DNA from: Dokdonia sp.
Lineage (GTDB): Bacteria > Bacteroidota > Bacteroidia > Flavobacteriales > Flavobacteriaceae
Direction: 5' to 3'
NCBI GenBank assembly: GCA_020630915.1
Contig: JAHDIF010000004.1
Span: forward strand, 62,001-126,000
Length of the DNA stretch: 64,000 bases
The notes under the pieces were generated by a model. It did not search any database and was not told the DNA's origin. It saw only the letters and a program-made list of their open reading frames with translations. Made by a program: the position numbers and the translations under genes. Within the stretch, counting starts at the first letter, position 1. Each line of letters starts with the position of its first letter. Positions 27,086 to 35,308 of the stretch are shown piece by piece.

Positions 27086-27763
27086 GTGTTACAATCTCTA
27101 CAAGACTTATTTTTTCCGCAGTCCTGTAAAAGCTGTTCTCGCCACTTACAATCTTCGGAGTATTTTATTTGCACAGATTGTAGGCATCATCTCCCTCTAA
27201 CAAATTACCATAAGCATAACGATGATGCTATAAAAAAATTATTCTACGGCAGATTAAACTTAGAAAACGCTACTTCGCTATTTCACTTTGAAAAAAAAGG
27301 TGGCGTCCAGCAACTTATGCATAATCTTAAGTACAGAGGCGATTACAAGATAAGCTCTTTTCTAGGTGAGTGGTTGGGTTCTGAGCTTTCTCAAAATATT
27401 TTATACCATACTATAGATCTGGTTGTGCCCGTTCCGATACACCCAAAAAAGAAACGCACAAGAGGATATAATCAAGTAGACGGATTTGCTCAAGCTATTG
27501 CAAAACACCTTAAAACAGCATATAAATTATCCCTTTTACAAAAATCAAAAAATACGAGGACGCAAGTATTTAAAGGTCGTTTTACAAGAAGTGATGAGGT
27601 TTATAATGCATTTTCTATAGCTGACACCTTAACAGATGAAGGCAAACATATATTGTTAGTAGATGATATTCTTACCACAGGAGCGACACTGGAGGCGTGC
27701 GCTATACAGTTACTAAAAATTCCTAATATAAAGTTAAGTGTTGCCGTAATGGCAATAGCCTAG
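27086..27763 (+). CDS. comF: ComF-family phosphoribosyltransferase-like protein
   Basis: The 225-residue protein has an N-terminal zinc-binding motif (Cys14, Cys17, Cys29, Cys32) and a type I phosphoribosyltransferase fold with VVPVPIHPKKKRTRGYNQ and the PRPP loop ILLVDDILTTGAT. ComF homologues are needed for DNA uptake in competent bacteria; the reaction is not established. It starts with GTG at 27086 (MLQSLQDLFFPQ); the nearby ATG at 27076 is in another frame. It is followed 12 bp later by the Ig-like lipoprotein gene. Confidence 0.9.
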   Translation: MLQSLQDLFFPQSCKSCSRHLQSSEYFICTDCRHHLPLTNYHKHNDDAIKKLFYGRLNLENATSLFHFEKKGGVQQLMHNLKYRGDYKISSFLGEWLGSELSQNILYHTIDLVVPVPIHPKKKRTRGYNQVDGFAQAIAKHLKTAYKLSLLQKSKNTRTQVFKGRFTRSDEVYNAFSIADTLTDEGKHILLVDDILTTGATLEACAIQLLKIPNIKLSVAVMAIA

Positions 27764-27775
27764 AAAGTATTACGT

Positions 27776-29449
27776 TTGGCTAAAAAAATAATTGTTTCTT
27801 TGCTCATATTTATGTCAAACTTTACGAAAGCACTTCTTAAATTTCATAAAACACTTAGGTATCTAAGTATGCTTTTATGTGCACTATTTCTACTTGTGAA
27901 CTGTGCTAAAAGAGGTGGCGGGCCTTCAGGAGGCCCAAAGGACAGCATTCCCCCTGCTTTTGTAAAAGCTACTCCTCCTAATTATACCACCAATTTTGAT
28001 GAGGAAGAAATACGTATCTACTTTGATGAGTATATAAAACTTAAAGACTATCAAAAACAGCTTATCATTTCTCCACCACTTAAAAATAGCTTGATCTCCC
28101 CCCAAGGTTCTGCGTCAAAATTTATTAAAATCACCATTACTGATACACTTGTGCCTAACACTACGTACGTATTTAACTTTGGACAAAGCATCCAGGATAA
28201 TAACGAGAGTAATCCTTTTTCTTCATTTAAATATGTCATGAGTACTGGAAATTATATAGATAGTCTTACTATTTCTGGAGCTATAATAGACGAGTTATCA
28301 AGCAAACCTGACAATTTTGTTTCGGTTATGCTTTATGCGGTAGACAGCACATTGTCAGACTCCATTGTTTTTAAAGATCCTCCTCGATATGTGACAAATA
28401 CCTTAGATAGTCTAACAACCTATGAGATAGGTAATGTCAAAGAGGGTGAATATATGCTTATCGCGATGAAGGATGAAGATGCAAATTTTACCTTCCAGCC
28501 TAAGAAAGATAAAATTGGATTTATAAGTGAATACATTACTATCCCAACTGATAGCAGCTATACTTTAAAATTATTTAAAGAAATACCTGCTCTTAAAACT
28601 TCAAGACCTCAACAAATAAGCAATGGTCACGTTGCTTTTGGTGTAGAAGGACCTATAGATAGTCTAGACATTCATCTATTAACAGACAAACCTGATAATT
28701 TTAAGGAGTTATGGACACGAAGACCCAATCAAGATTCTTTACATTATTGGTATAGGCCAGAGATAGCTATAGACTCCCTAGTGTTTGAGACTAAAGGAAT
28801 GAATTATTTAGACACACTCATTATGCGCCTTAGAAAACGCAAGCCAGACTCACTATTTTTTTCTAACAGAAGCGGAAGGACTTTAGCACTAAACTCTCCT
28901 TTTAAACTCTCTAGTTCTATACCTATAACGGCTATTGACAAAGATCTTGTAAGGGTTTATAAAGACTCTATGTCCATTCCTTTTTCTATTATAAAAGACA
29001 GTATCTACAGCGCTCTAGCTATTGATTTTGAGCGCACAGAAAAAAGTAATTTTCAGGTCCAGCTTTTGCCAGGGGCGCTTACAGATTTTTTTGACGCCGT
29101 TAATGATACATTGACCTATAAATTTCAGACTAAAGAAAAGTCTGATTATGGAGGTATAGAGCTCATCTTGGAAAATGCAAAGAATTTTCCCTATGTCGTA
29201 CAGCTCACAAATAGCAAGGGTGATGTTATCACTTCTATCCCTTCTACAAAAGAGACCACTTTTAATTTTGAGTATTTAGAACCTGGTAATTATATGATTA
29301 AACTCATAGAAGACGTAAATGGCAATGGTCTTTACGATACTGGGAATTACCTCTTGAAGCGGCAACCAGAAAAAGTGATCAATTACGAGAAAACTATAGA
29401 AGTACGTCCCAGTTGGTTTGCGTCAGAAACTTTTATACTTAAGGGTTAA
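27776..29449 (+). CDS. Ig-like-domain (Big_5) lipoprotein
   Basis: The frame opens with TTG at 27776, giving 557 residues; ATG at 27812 is the more likely start and leads into the signal sequence LSMLLCALFLLVNC with a lipobox Cys. The mature N-terminus is CAKRGGGPSGGPKDSIPP, a very common start in Bacteroidota lipoproteins, followed by an Ig-like domain (IYFDEYIKLKDYQKQLIISPP, VPNTTYVFNFGQSIQDNNE). The rest is beta-rich, ending in YMIKLIEDVNGNGLYDTGNY, a prealbumin-like fold. It is probably surface or periplasmic. Its stop overlaps that of the convergent nitrilase gene by 3 bp. Confidence 0.8.
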   Translation: MAKKIIVSLLIFMSNFTKALLKFHKTLRYLSMLLCALFLLVNCAKRGGGPSGGPKDSIPPAFVKATPPNYTTNFDEEEIRIYFDEYIKLKDYQKQLIISPPLKNSLISPQGSASKFIKITITDTLVPNTTYVFNFGQSIQDNNESNPFSSFKYVMSTGNYIDSLTISGAIIDELSSKPDNFVSVMLYAVDSTLSDSIVFKDPPRYVTNTLDSLTTYEIGNVKEGEYMLIAMKDEDANFTFQPKKDKIGFISEYITIPTDSSYTLKLFKEIPALKTSRPQQISNGHVAFGVEGPIDSLDIHLLTDKPDNFKELWTRRPNQDSLHYWYRPEIAIDSLVFETKGMNYLDTLIMRLRKRKPDSLFFSNRSGRTLALNSPFKLSSSIPITAIDKDLVRVYKDSMSIPFSIIKDSIYSALAIDFERTEKSNFQVQLLPGALTDFFDAVNDTLTYKFQTKEKSDYGGIELILENAKNFPYVVQLTNSKGDVITSIPSTKETTFNFEYLEPGNYMIKLIEDVNGNGLYDTGNYLLKRQPEKVINYEKTIEVRPSWFASETFILKG

Positions 29450-30222
29450 AGGATTTTAAATTGATCTTTATCTTGTAGAAATGGCAACTTAGTCCTTGTT
29501 TGGATTATATGATTTTTTGATAAGGTGGTGGTGATTATTTCTTGTTGCGCTTTCGCGAAAGCTATCTCTTCCCCTAGTACATTATATACACCAGAGTGTC
29601 CTACATATTCCAGACCATTCCCATCTAGGCCTATGCGATTTACCCCAATAGTATAGCACATATTCTCAATAGCCCGAGCTTTTAAAAGAGCATCCCAAGC
29701 CGCTACACGAGGTTTGGGCCAGTTTGCCACATAAAGCAGCACATCGTACTCCTCTACATTGCGAGCAAAAACAGGAAAACGCAAGTCATAACACACCTGC
29801 AAGCATAACTTCCATCCCAGATAATTCACGATTATTTTTTCTTGACCTTGTTCAAAAACATCACCTTCACCAGCCATATTAAAGGTATGACGCTTATCGT
29901 AAAACTCAATGTGCCCATCTGGAGTTACAAAAACAAATCGATTATAGTATGTATCATTTTCCGTGATCATAATACTACCGCAAATAGCAATCTCTTTTTG
30001 TTTAGAAAGTTCTTTTAACCAGTATAGCGTATCTCCTTCCATAGTTTCAGCTAGGGACTGTGCATTCATACTAAAACCAGTGGTAAACATTTCAGGTAGT
30101 ACTATAATATCTATATCTCCAGACACTTCAAGTATTTTTTGAGTAAAGTGACTTCTATTAGCCACCGGGTTTTCCCAGTGCAAATGCGTTTGTATTAAAG
30201 CTAGGTGTAATTGATCTTGCAT
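29446..30222 (-). CDS. Nitrilase-family carbon-nitrogen hydrolase (omega-amidase-like)
   Basis: The 258-residue protein has the full nitrilase catalytic set: Glu44 in VLPEMFTTGFS, Lys110 in EFYDKRHTF and Cys144 in LQVCYDLRFP. The MFTTGFSM and CYDLRFPVF segments resemble YafV/omega-amidases, which hydrolyse alpha-ketoglutaramate or alpha-ketosuccinamate in methionine salvage; this fits the methionine aminotransferase at 32185-33327, though the two are not adjacent. ATG at 30222 (MQDQLHLALIQT) is preferred to the frame start at 30297. The palindrome at 29549-29562 encodes AFAKAQ near the C-terminus. Confidence 0.88.
   Translation of the reverse strand: MQDQLHLALIQTHLHWENPVANRSHFTQKILEVSGDIDIIVLPEMFTTGFSMNAQSLAETMEGDTLYWLKELSKQKEIAICGSIMITENDTYYNRFVFVTPDGHIEFYDKRHTFNMAGEGDVFEQGQEKIIVNYLGWKLCLQVCYDLRFPVFARNVEEYDVLLYVANWPKPRVAAWDALLKARAIENMCYTIGVNRIGLDGNGLEYVGHSGVYNVLGEEIAFAKAQQEIITTTLSKNHIIQTRTKLPFLQDKDQFKIL
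29549..29562. repeat. 14-bp palindrome inside the nitrilase gene
   Basis: Perfect GCTTTCGCGAAAGC, read as AFAKA. Confidence 0.95.
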
Positions 30223-30280
30223 ACTCAAAGATACTTTAAAAATGAACTTCCTAACAAGCGCGTTTACATAGACAGCATAG

Positions 30281-30288
30281 TATATTTG
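30281..30288 (+). promoter_or_regulatory. -7 element for the HAD hydrolase gene
   Basis: TATATTTG matches TAnnTTTG, 21 nt upstream of the ATG at 30310. No clear -33 box at 19 bp. Confidence 0.4.
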
Positions 30289-30309
30289 CTCTAACAATTG
30301 CAGCTACTC

Positions 30310-30963
30310 ATGAACGCACGACCTTTATACATTTTTGACATAGACGGCACCCTTACAGATAGTATTCCTACTTATCTCAAGGTGATTACACGGGTACTTC
30401 AAGACATAGGCCTTAAAGATATTGACACAGATTATGACAATTACCTCCATCATACAGATCTGTATGCCCTAGAATATAACTACAAGCGCAACTTTCGAAC
30501 AACGCCACCTCTAGACCTCAAATTTGAGTTGGATAATTTACTCGGACAAGGGCTCGAAAGAGAACCCGCTGTCTCAGAAATTCCAGGAGCGCGCAAGACA
30601 TTATTAAAATTACAAGAAAGTCATATTCCATTTGCCTATGGCACTGGAGGGTTTCCTAAAGCAACTGCGGTAAAGATGACACAAACTCACATGCCTTTTA
30701 TAGAAGCGGTGCTGGCTACTTCATTATATAGTGTATCTCGCGTAGGGTTTGTACAACAAGCTATAGAAAAGGCCAAAACGTATTATAAACAAGAGTCGTT
30801 TTCTAAAATAATAGCTGTAGGTGACGGAGTATGGGATCTAAAAGCTGCTCAAGAAATGGATTTAGATTTTATAGGAGTTGGCTTAAAAAATAAAGAAGCT
30901 ATGTTGGACCTAGGCTGTAAAACTTGGATAGAAGACCTTAGGAATTTCCCAATACTTCCATAA
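30310..30963 (+). CDS. HAD-superfamily hydrolase (phosphoglycolate phosphatase-like)
   Basis: From ATG at 30310 the product has 217 residues; a TTG four codons upstream is less likely. The N-terminal FDIDGTLTDS motif carries the nucleophile and acid Asp residues (10 and 12), FAYGTGGFPKA is motif II, and AVGDGVWDLKAA is motif IV with the metal-binding Asp pair. The helical cap falls between residues 18 and 90. Substrate cannot be assigned. The 3' end overlaps the convergent ankyrin gene by 26 bp. Confidence 0.88.
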   Translation: MNARPLYIFDIDGTLTDSIPTYLKVITRVLQDIGLKDIDTDYDNYLHHTDLYALEYNYKRNFRTTPPLDLKFELDNLLGQGLEREPAVSEIPGARKTLLKLQESHIPFAYGTGGFPKATAVKMTQTHMPFIEAVLATSLYSVSRVGFVQQAIEKAKTYYKQESFSKIIAVGDGVWDLKAAQEMDLDFIGVGLKNKEAMLDLGCKTWIEDLRNFPILP

Positions 30964-31408
30964 GTTTTTTTACGCCCTGCATTTTAGCATGATCATAAGC
31001 CGTATTTCCTTTACCATCCTTATGTAACGCATCTGCGCCATTGTCTAATAAAAGCTTTGCTATTTCTACCTGACCAAAAGTAGCTGCATAAATTAAAGCC
31101 GTTGCATTGTTAAAATTGGCAAGATTTACATCTGCCTTATGGTCTATAAGTAATTGTGCTATCTCAGGATATCCTTTAAAACACACCCCCATTAAAGCTG
31201 TATTACCAGAGCTATCTTGTGCATTAATATCTGGATTTTGAGCAAGAATAACCTTAGCTATATCAACATATCCATAATACGTTGCTAGCAATAAAGGAGT
31301 GGACCCTCGCACATCTTTAATATTTACCAATTCTGGGTGTGCGGTTACAATTCTTGAAACCTTATCTAAATCCTGCGCTCTTATGGCGTCAAACAACTCA
31401 TCATTCAT
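30938..31408 (-). CDS. Ankyrin-repeat protein
   Basis: The 156-residue protein consists of about five ankyrin repeats, each with the TPLLLA or TALMG type turn (GSTPLLLATYYGYVDIAKVI, GNTALMGVCFKGYPEIAQLL, NATALIYAATFGQVEIAKLL, then GNTAYDHAKMQG). It has no signal peptide, so it should be a cytosolic protein-binding scaffold. It is read toward the HAD phosphatase gene and overlaps its last codons, so the two mRNAs are complementary at their ends. A partner cannot be named. Confidence 0.9.
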   Translation of the reverse strand: MNDELFDAIRAQDLDKVSRIVTAHPELVNIKDVRGSTPLLLATYYGYVDIAKVILAQNPDINAQDSSGNTALMGVCFKGYPEIAQLLIDHKADVNLANFNNATALIYAATFGQVEIAKLLLDNGADALHKDGKGNTAYDHAKMQGVKKLMEVLGNS

Positions 31409-31489
31409 ACCAGCAATATAAAAAAAAGACCTAACAAATCTTTCGTTATTTTTAATAGAAATATATTAGATCTAGCGCGGTAAGACATT

Positions 31490-32141
31490 ATGAAAAAAGT
31501 AGCCCGAGTAATTATTAAGATTCTTTTAGTCCTTGTAGGGTTGCCTACTTTATACATTCTTGTCTCTCTCTTTCTCACCATCATCCCAGTCGCCGAAAAA
31601 GAGACCAGCGAACCTAAAATTCATACGATATACTTAACTACTAATGGAGTACACGCAGTTCTGGTACTTCCTAAAGAGCTTATTGATCCAGCTATTTTAA
31701 AAGATCAGATTTTTAAGCCCACTGATGGTTATTTTGACTTTGGGTGGGGAGAAGAAAATTTTTATATCAATACGCCTACTTGGGGAGATCTTACTTTCTC
31801 TACTGCTTTTTGTGCTGCTTTTTTTAAAGAGTAAGAGCTTAGTGCACGTGACCCGTTACAGAAGAAAGCGAAACTCTTGGATAGCTGTTACCATAACAGA
31901 TACACAACTCAAAAAACTAAACGAATATGTCTTAAATACCTTCAATTTGAATTTTGGACATAAGGAACTCGTAGAGGGTGCTACCTATACTCCGGATAGA
32001 GATAATTTTTACCATGCTCACGGCAACTATATGTTTTACAGAACCTGCAATAGCTGGCTCAATAACGGTCTTAAAGAAGCTGGAATGAATGGAAGCCTCT
32101 GGACACCTTTTGATTTTGGGGTGTTGCGATGGTATGACTAA
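31490..32141 (+). pseudogene. DUF2459 (TIGR02117) family gene, frameshifted at a T7 tract
   Basis: Two frames together make one family member of about 216 residues. The first (31490-31834) has a membrane helix (IIKILLVLVGLPTLYILVSL) and IHTIYLTTNGVHA ... DFGWGEENFYINTPTWGDL, then reaches TAA. The second continues from about 31826 with KSKSLVHVTRY, NSWLNNGLKEAGMNGSLW and TPFDFGVLRWYD, the normal end of the family. They join if one T is removed from the run of seven T at 31819-31825. This could be a true frameshift, a slippage-corrected gene or a sequencing error; the rest of the gene shows no decay. Confidence 0.8.
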
Positions 32142-32184
32142 GTTTCAAGTAATTACTACTCTTTCCTCATTTACTTAAGGATGA

Positions 32185-33327
32185 TCAAATCTTAGTTAAA
32201 ATATCAGCCGCTCGCTTTAGCGTTTCATCATTCTTTGCAAAACAAAAACGAAGCATTTTAAAGTCTTGTTGATTGAGGTTAAATACAGAAGTGGGTATAG
32301 AAGCGAGTTTGTGTTTTTGGGTTAACGTTTTCGCGAAAGCGGTATCTGCCTCCTCCGTAATCTCAGAATAGTCCAGCATTTGGAAGTATGTGCCCGCAGA
32401 TGGTCTTGCTTTAAAACGGGATCCTTTGATCAAGTTTAAAAACAAATCTCTCTTTTGCTCAAAGAAATCATTGAGTTCGAGGTAGTGAGATGGTTCCTTT
32501 AAATACTCTGCAAAGGCTTTTTGAGACGGATGATGTACTGAAAATACATTAAACTGATGTACTTTTTGAAACTCTTGCATTAACTCTTTTGGCGCAACTG
32601 TATATCCCATTTTCCAGCCTGTATTGTGAAACGTTTTCCCAAAAGAAGCCGTGATAAAACTTCGTTTTCTGAGTTCTGGATATCTTGCTACGCTTTCATG
32701 ATGTTTCCCATCAAAAACGATGTGTTCATACACCTCATCACTTAGCAGTATAATGTCTGTACCTACAAGAATACGCTGTAATTCTAACATATCTTCCTTC
32801 TCAAGAATAGTACCCGTAGGATTATGGGGCGTATTAATAAAAAGCATTTTTGTTTTTGGAGTGATGGCATTTTCAACCGCTTTCCAGTCTACGCGGTAGT
32901 TTGGGGCTTTGAGTTGGATGGGCACTACCTTTCCACCGTGCACTTGGACAGCAGGCTCGTAACAGTCATAAGCGGGTTTTAAAACTATCACCTCATCTTC
33001 TGGTCTTATAAAGGCAGAAACAATGGTATAAATTGCCTGTGTTGCTCCTGCAGTAACTGTCACTTCTGTTTCTGGGTGGTAATTGCTGCCGTATAGGGTG
33101 TTAATCTTGTCTGTTATTCTTTCGCGTAAGCTATACACTCCTGGCATAGGTGCGTACTGATTATGACCTTCACTCATTGCATTTGTGACCAGTTGCTGCA
33201 ATTTTGGGTCACTGTCAAATCCTGGGAATCCTTGCGCAAGATTAATCGCGTCATACGCTTGCGCCATCTTACTCATTACCGTAAAAATAGTAGTGCCTAC
33301 GTCTGGAAGTTTGGAAGTAAAATACAT
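32185..33327 (-). CDS. Methionine aminotransferase (class I PLP, YbdL-like)
   Basis: The 380-residue fold-type I aminotransferase has INLAQGFPGFDSD at the N-terminus, VTAGATQAIY, NTPHNPTGTI, SDEVYEHIVFDG and the PLP lysine in SFGKTFHNTGWKMGY. The AQGFPGF and TGWKMGY segments match YbdL and kynurenine aminotransferase-like enzymes that prefer methionine and aromatic residues. This would recycle the methionine keto-acid KMTB in methionine salvage, for which the nitrilase at 29446-30222 is a plausible companion. A degenerate palindrome at 32326 is read as AFAKT. Confidence 0.88.
   Translation of the reverse strand: MYFTSKLPDVGTTIFTVMSKMAQAYDAINLAQGFPGFDSDPKLQQLVTNAMSEGHNQYAPMPGVYSLRERITDKINTLYGSNYHPETEVTVTAGATQAIYTIVSAFIRPEDEVIVLKPAYDCYEPAVQVHGGKVVPIQLKAPNYRVDWKAVENAITPKTKMLFINTPHNPTGTILEKEDMLELQRILVGTDIILLSDEVYEHIVFDGKHHESVARYPELRKRSFITASFGKTFHNTGWKMGYTVAPKELMQEFQKVHQFNVFSVHHPSQKAFAEYLKEPSHYLELNDFFEQKRDLFLNLIKGSRFKARPSAGTYFQMLDYSEITEEADTAFAKTLTQKHKLASIPTSVFNLNQQDFKMLRFCFAKNDETLKRAADILTKI
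32326..32341. repeat. Degenerate palindrome inside the aminotransferase gene
   Basis: CGTTTTCGCGAAAGCG has one change in the left arm; read as AFAKT. Confidence 0.75.
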
Positions 33328-33508
33328 TGGATTGTGGATTTACGATTTGAAATTGTGTATTGAAGAATTTTTTTCAATAAAGGTAGGAATTGTTATTAGA
33401 GGTTAGAAAGCAACGAACTGTAGTATACATTCCCCAATCAAAAATCTCCAATCATTACTTTTCGATTTCAACTTCGATTTCGATTTCAACTTCAAACAAA
33501 GGGCTCTA

Positions 33509-34075
33509 TCACTTCCCCATCTCTTGGGCAGTTTTCTCCAGCTCTGTATACCACTCTTCTCCAAATTTTCTAACTAAGGCGTCCTTAGTAAATTTATATA
33601 CGGGCACTTTAAGTTCTTGACCAAGTGTGCAAGCATCATCACAAATGGGCCAACGATGATAATTTACCGCCGCAAAAGAGCTGTACTTTTGAACCCGTAC
33701 GGGATATAAATGACAGGATATAGGTTTGCGCCAGTCTATTTTACCTGCATTATAGGCATCCTCTATACCACAACTTGCCCATCCTTTTTCATTAAAAGTT
33801 ACGTAGGCACACTCTGCTCCATTTACTAGCGGTGTCTCTAGCTCTCCTTCTCGCACGATGCTAGTGCCTTGAGCTTCTATTGCAGCAATACCCTCTGGAC
33901 GTAAAAAAGGCTTTACATCCTGGTAAATTGATTGCATTATCTGTACCTCATCTTTTTCTAATGGAGCTCCTGCTTCTCCTGCTATACAGCATTCTCCCCT
34001 GCAAGCATTGAGGTTGCAAACGAAGTCTTTTTCTATAATGTCTTCTGAGACAATGGTGTTTTTAAGTTGAAACAT
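33509..34075 (-). CDS. DUF3109 family Cys-rich protein
   Basis: The 188-residue protein carries CNLNACRGECC near the N-terminus and further conserved Cys in WASCGIED, SCHLYPVR and ICDDACTLG, a pattern that suggests a bound metal ion or iron-sulfur cluster, as in YkgJ-like proteins. It matches DUF3109, found throughout Bacteroidota, whose function is unknown. There is no signal peptide, so it is cytosolic. It diverges from marC across 138 bp. Confidence 0.85.
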   Translation of the reverse strand: MFQLKNTIVSEDIIEKDFVCNLNACRGECCIAGEAGAPLEKDEVQIMQSIYQDVKPFLRPEGIAAIEAQGTSIVREGELETPLVNGAECAYVTFNEKGWASCGIEDAYNAGKIDWRKPISCHLYPVRVQKYSSFAAVNYHRWPICDDACTLGQELKVPVYKFTKDALVRKFGEEWYTELEKTAQEMGK

Positions 34076-34182
34076 GATGTAAAGATAATGCTTTCATAAA
34101 AGCATACTTGTTCACACAGGCTTTGCTTAAATTTTACAATTATTTGATGCATATTGTACAAGTTACATTGTGTAAAATAATC

Positions 34183-34190
34183 TAATTTTG
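34183..34190 (+). promoter_or_regulatory. -7 element for marC
   Basis: TAATTTTG matches TAnnTTTG, 23 nt upstream of the ATG at 34214. Confidence 0.45.
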
Positions 34191-34213
34191 CACGCATTTT
34201 AAAAATTAACAAG

Positions 34214-34795
34214 ATGAGCTTTAATTTAAAAGAAATATTAACCGCAACAATGATTCTCTTTGCAGTGATTGATATTGTGGGCAACATTCCTATTGTACTA
34301 AAATTAAGAAAAAAAGCGGGGCATATACAAAGTGAAAAAGCTGCTCTTATTGCACTAGTTCTTATGGTTATTTTTGTTTTTCTTGGGGAGAGTATTCTTG
34401 GGCTAATAGGCATTAATGTGAATGAGTTTGCTGTAGCGGGATCTTTTATTCTGTTTTTTATCGCTCTGGAAATGATACTAGGTGTTACCATTTTTAAAGA
34501 TGAGCAGGTAAGTCCTAAGACTGTGACTGTTTTTCCACTTGCCTTTCCTTTACTTGCTGGACCTGGAAGCCTTACTTCATTGCTTGCTTTGCGCGCAGAA
34601 TATGCTATAGAAAATATCCTTGTTGCGATTGTAATTAATATCGTTCTTATTTACGTGGTACTTAAAACATCCCATAGAATAGAAAAAGCTATAGGAAAAA
34701 ACGGTATTGCTGTGATTCATAAAGTTTTTGGAGTAATTTTGTTAGCCATAGCAGTAAAACTTTTTACGGCAAACATTCAAGAACTGTTTAGATAA
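34214..34795 (+). CDS. marC: MarC/UPF0056 family membrane protein
   Basis: The 193-residue protein has six membrane helices and the family signature FAVIDIVGNIPIVLKL in the first, with FVFLGESILGLIGINVNEFAVAG and FPLALAFPLLAGPGS-like loop residues (VFPLAFPLLAGPGSLTSLL). It is an inner-membrane protein of the MarC group; a multidrug role once proposed for MarC has not held up, and the transport substrate is unknown. It precedes a 66-residue membrane protein by 5 bp and is probably co-transcribed with it. Confidence 0.9.
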   Translation: MSFNLKEILTATMILFAVIDIVGNIPIVLKLRKKAGHIQSEKAALIALVLMVIFVFLGESILGLIGINVNEFAVAGSFILFFIALEMILGVTIFKDEQVSPKTVTVFPLAFPLLAGPGSLTSLLALRAEYAIENILVAIVINIVLIYVVLKTSHRIEKAIGKNGIAVIHKVFGVILLAIAVKLFTANIQELFR

Positions 34796-34800
34796 AGGAT

Positions 34801-35001
34801 ATGAAAATTTTTATTTACATCATGATAGCACTAGCTATCGCATTGCTGGGGTACAATGTTTCTAAAATAAACTGGGAAAGTCCTTTACAGGGTGACAGTA
34901 CTGTTGCACTTATAGGAGTAGTAGCTTGTGCTTGTGCGGTGTTATTACTTCTAATCTTGCTTGTATCAAAAAAGATCGCACTAAAAAATAAAGGAAAGTA
35001 A
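34801..35001 (+). CDS. Small two-helix membrane protein, 66 residues
   Basis: The product has two hydrophobic helices (IFIYIMIALAIALLGYNVSK and VALIGVVACACAVLLLLILL) and a short Lys-rich tail. It begins 5 bp after marC and stops just before the convergent 99-residue gene. Small proteins of this layout follow marC in other flavobacteria, to my recollection. No function can be assigned. Confidence 0.7.
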   Translation: MKIFIYIMIALAIALLGYNVSKINWESPLQGDSTVALIGVVACACAVLLLLILLVSKKIALKNKGK

Positions 35002-35005
35002 TCTT

Positions 35006-35305
35006 TTAAAATAGGTGTATAAGTTGCGGGTTGTATATCTCATAAACAACCCCTATCACAAGTGTGAGTATTGATAATACAGTAAATATTTTATGTAGTT
35101 TTTGATACATGAGATTTCGCTGTAGCTTGCGCTTAAGTGTATTATTCGAACCTTCCAATTTTTCTATCTCCATTTTTATGGTGTTGGCAGGTAAGTAAAA
35201 GGGGCTTACAGAAATCCCATTTGCAATGAGCAATCCAGCACTGTTGTCTAGCAATCTAAAGACTACAGCAATAATAAACACAAAAACAGCTCCTAGTATA
35301 ACCAC
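35006..35305 (-). CDS. Small membrane protein, 99 residues
   Basis: Two helices (VILGAVFVFIIAVVFRLL and FTVLSILTLVIGVVYEIY) are joined by a charged, helical stretch of about 40 residues (MEIEKLEGSNNTLKRKLQRN). It starts 3 bp after the stop of the S41 protease gene and is probably translated from the same transcript. I do not recognise a family. Its stop faces that of the 66-residue gene with only 4 bp between them. Confidence 0.65.
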   Translation of the reverse strand: MVILGAVFVFIIAVVFRLLDNSAGLLIANGISVSPFYLPANTIKMEIEKLEGSNNTLKRKLQRNLMYQKLHKIFTVLSILTLVIGVVYEIYNPQLIHLF

Positions 35306-35308
35306 TTT

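Noticed and set aside
31819-31834. Programmed ribosomal frameshift in the DUF2459 gene
   Set aside because: Joining the frames needs +1 or loss of one T; the site is not a standard -1 slippery heptamer with a downstream structure, and the family is not known for recoding.
33163-33620. Plus-strand frames around the 33328-33508 spacer
   Set aside because: They cross from antisense of the aminotransferase into a short stretch of CGATTTCAACTT-type repeats. No conserved motif or start context supports them; the spacer itself holds only that low-complexity repeat.
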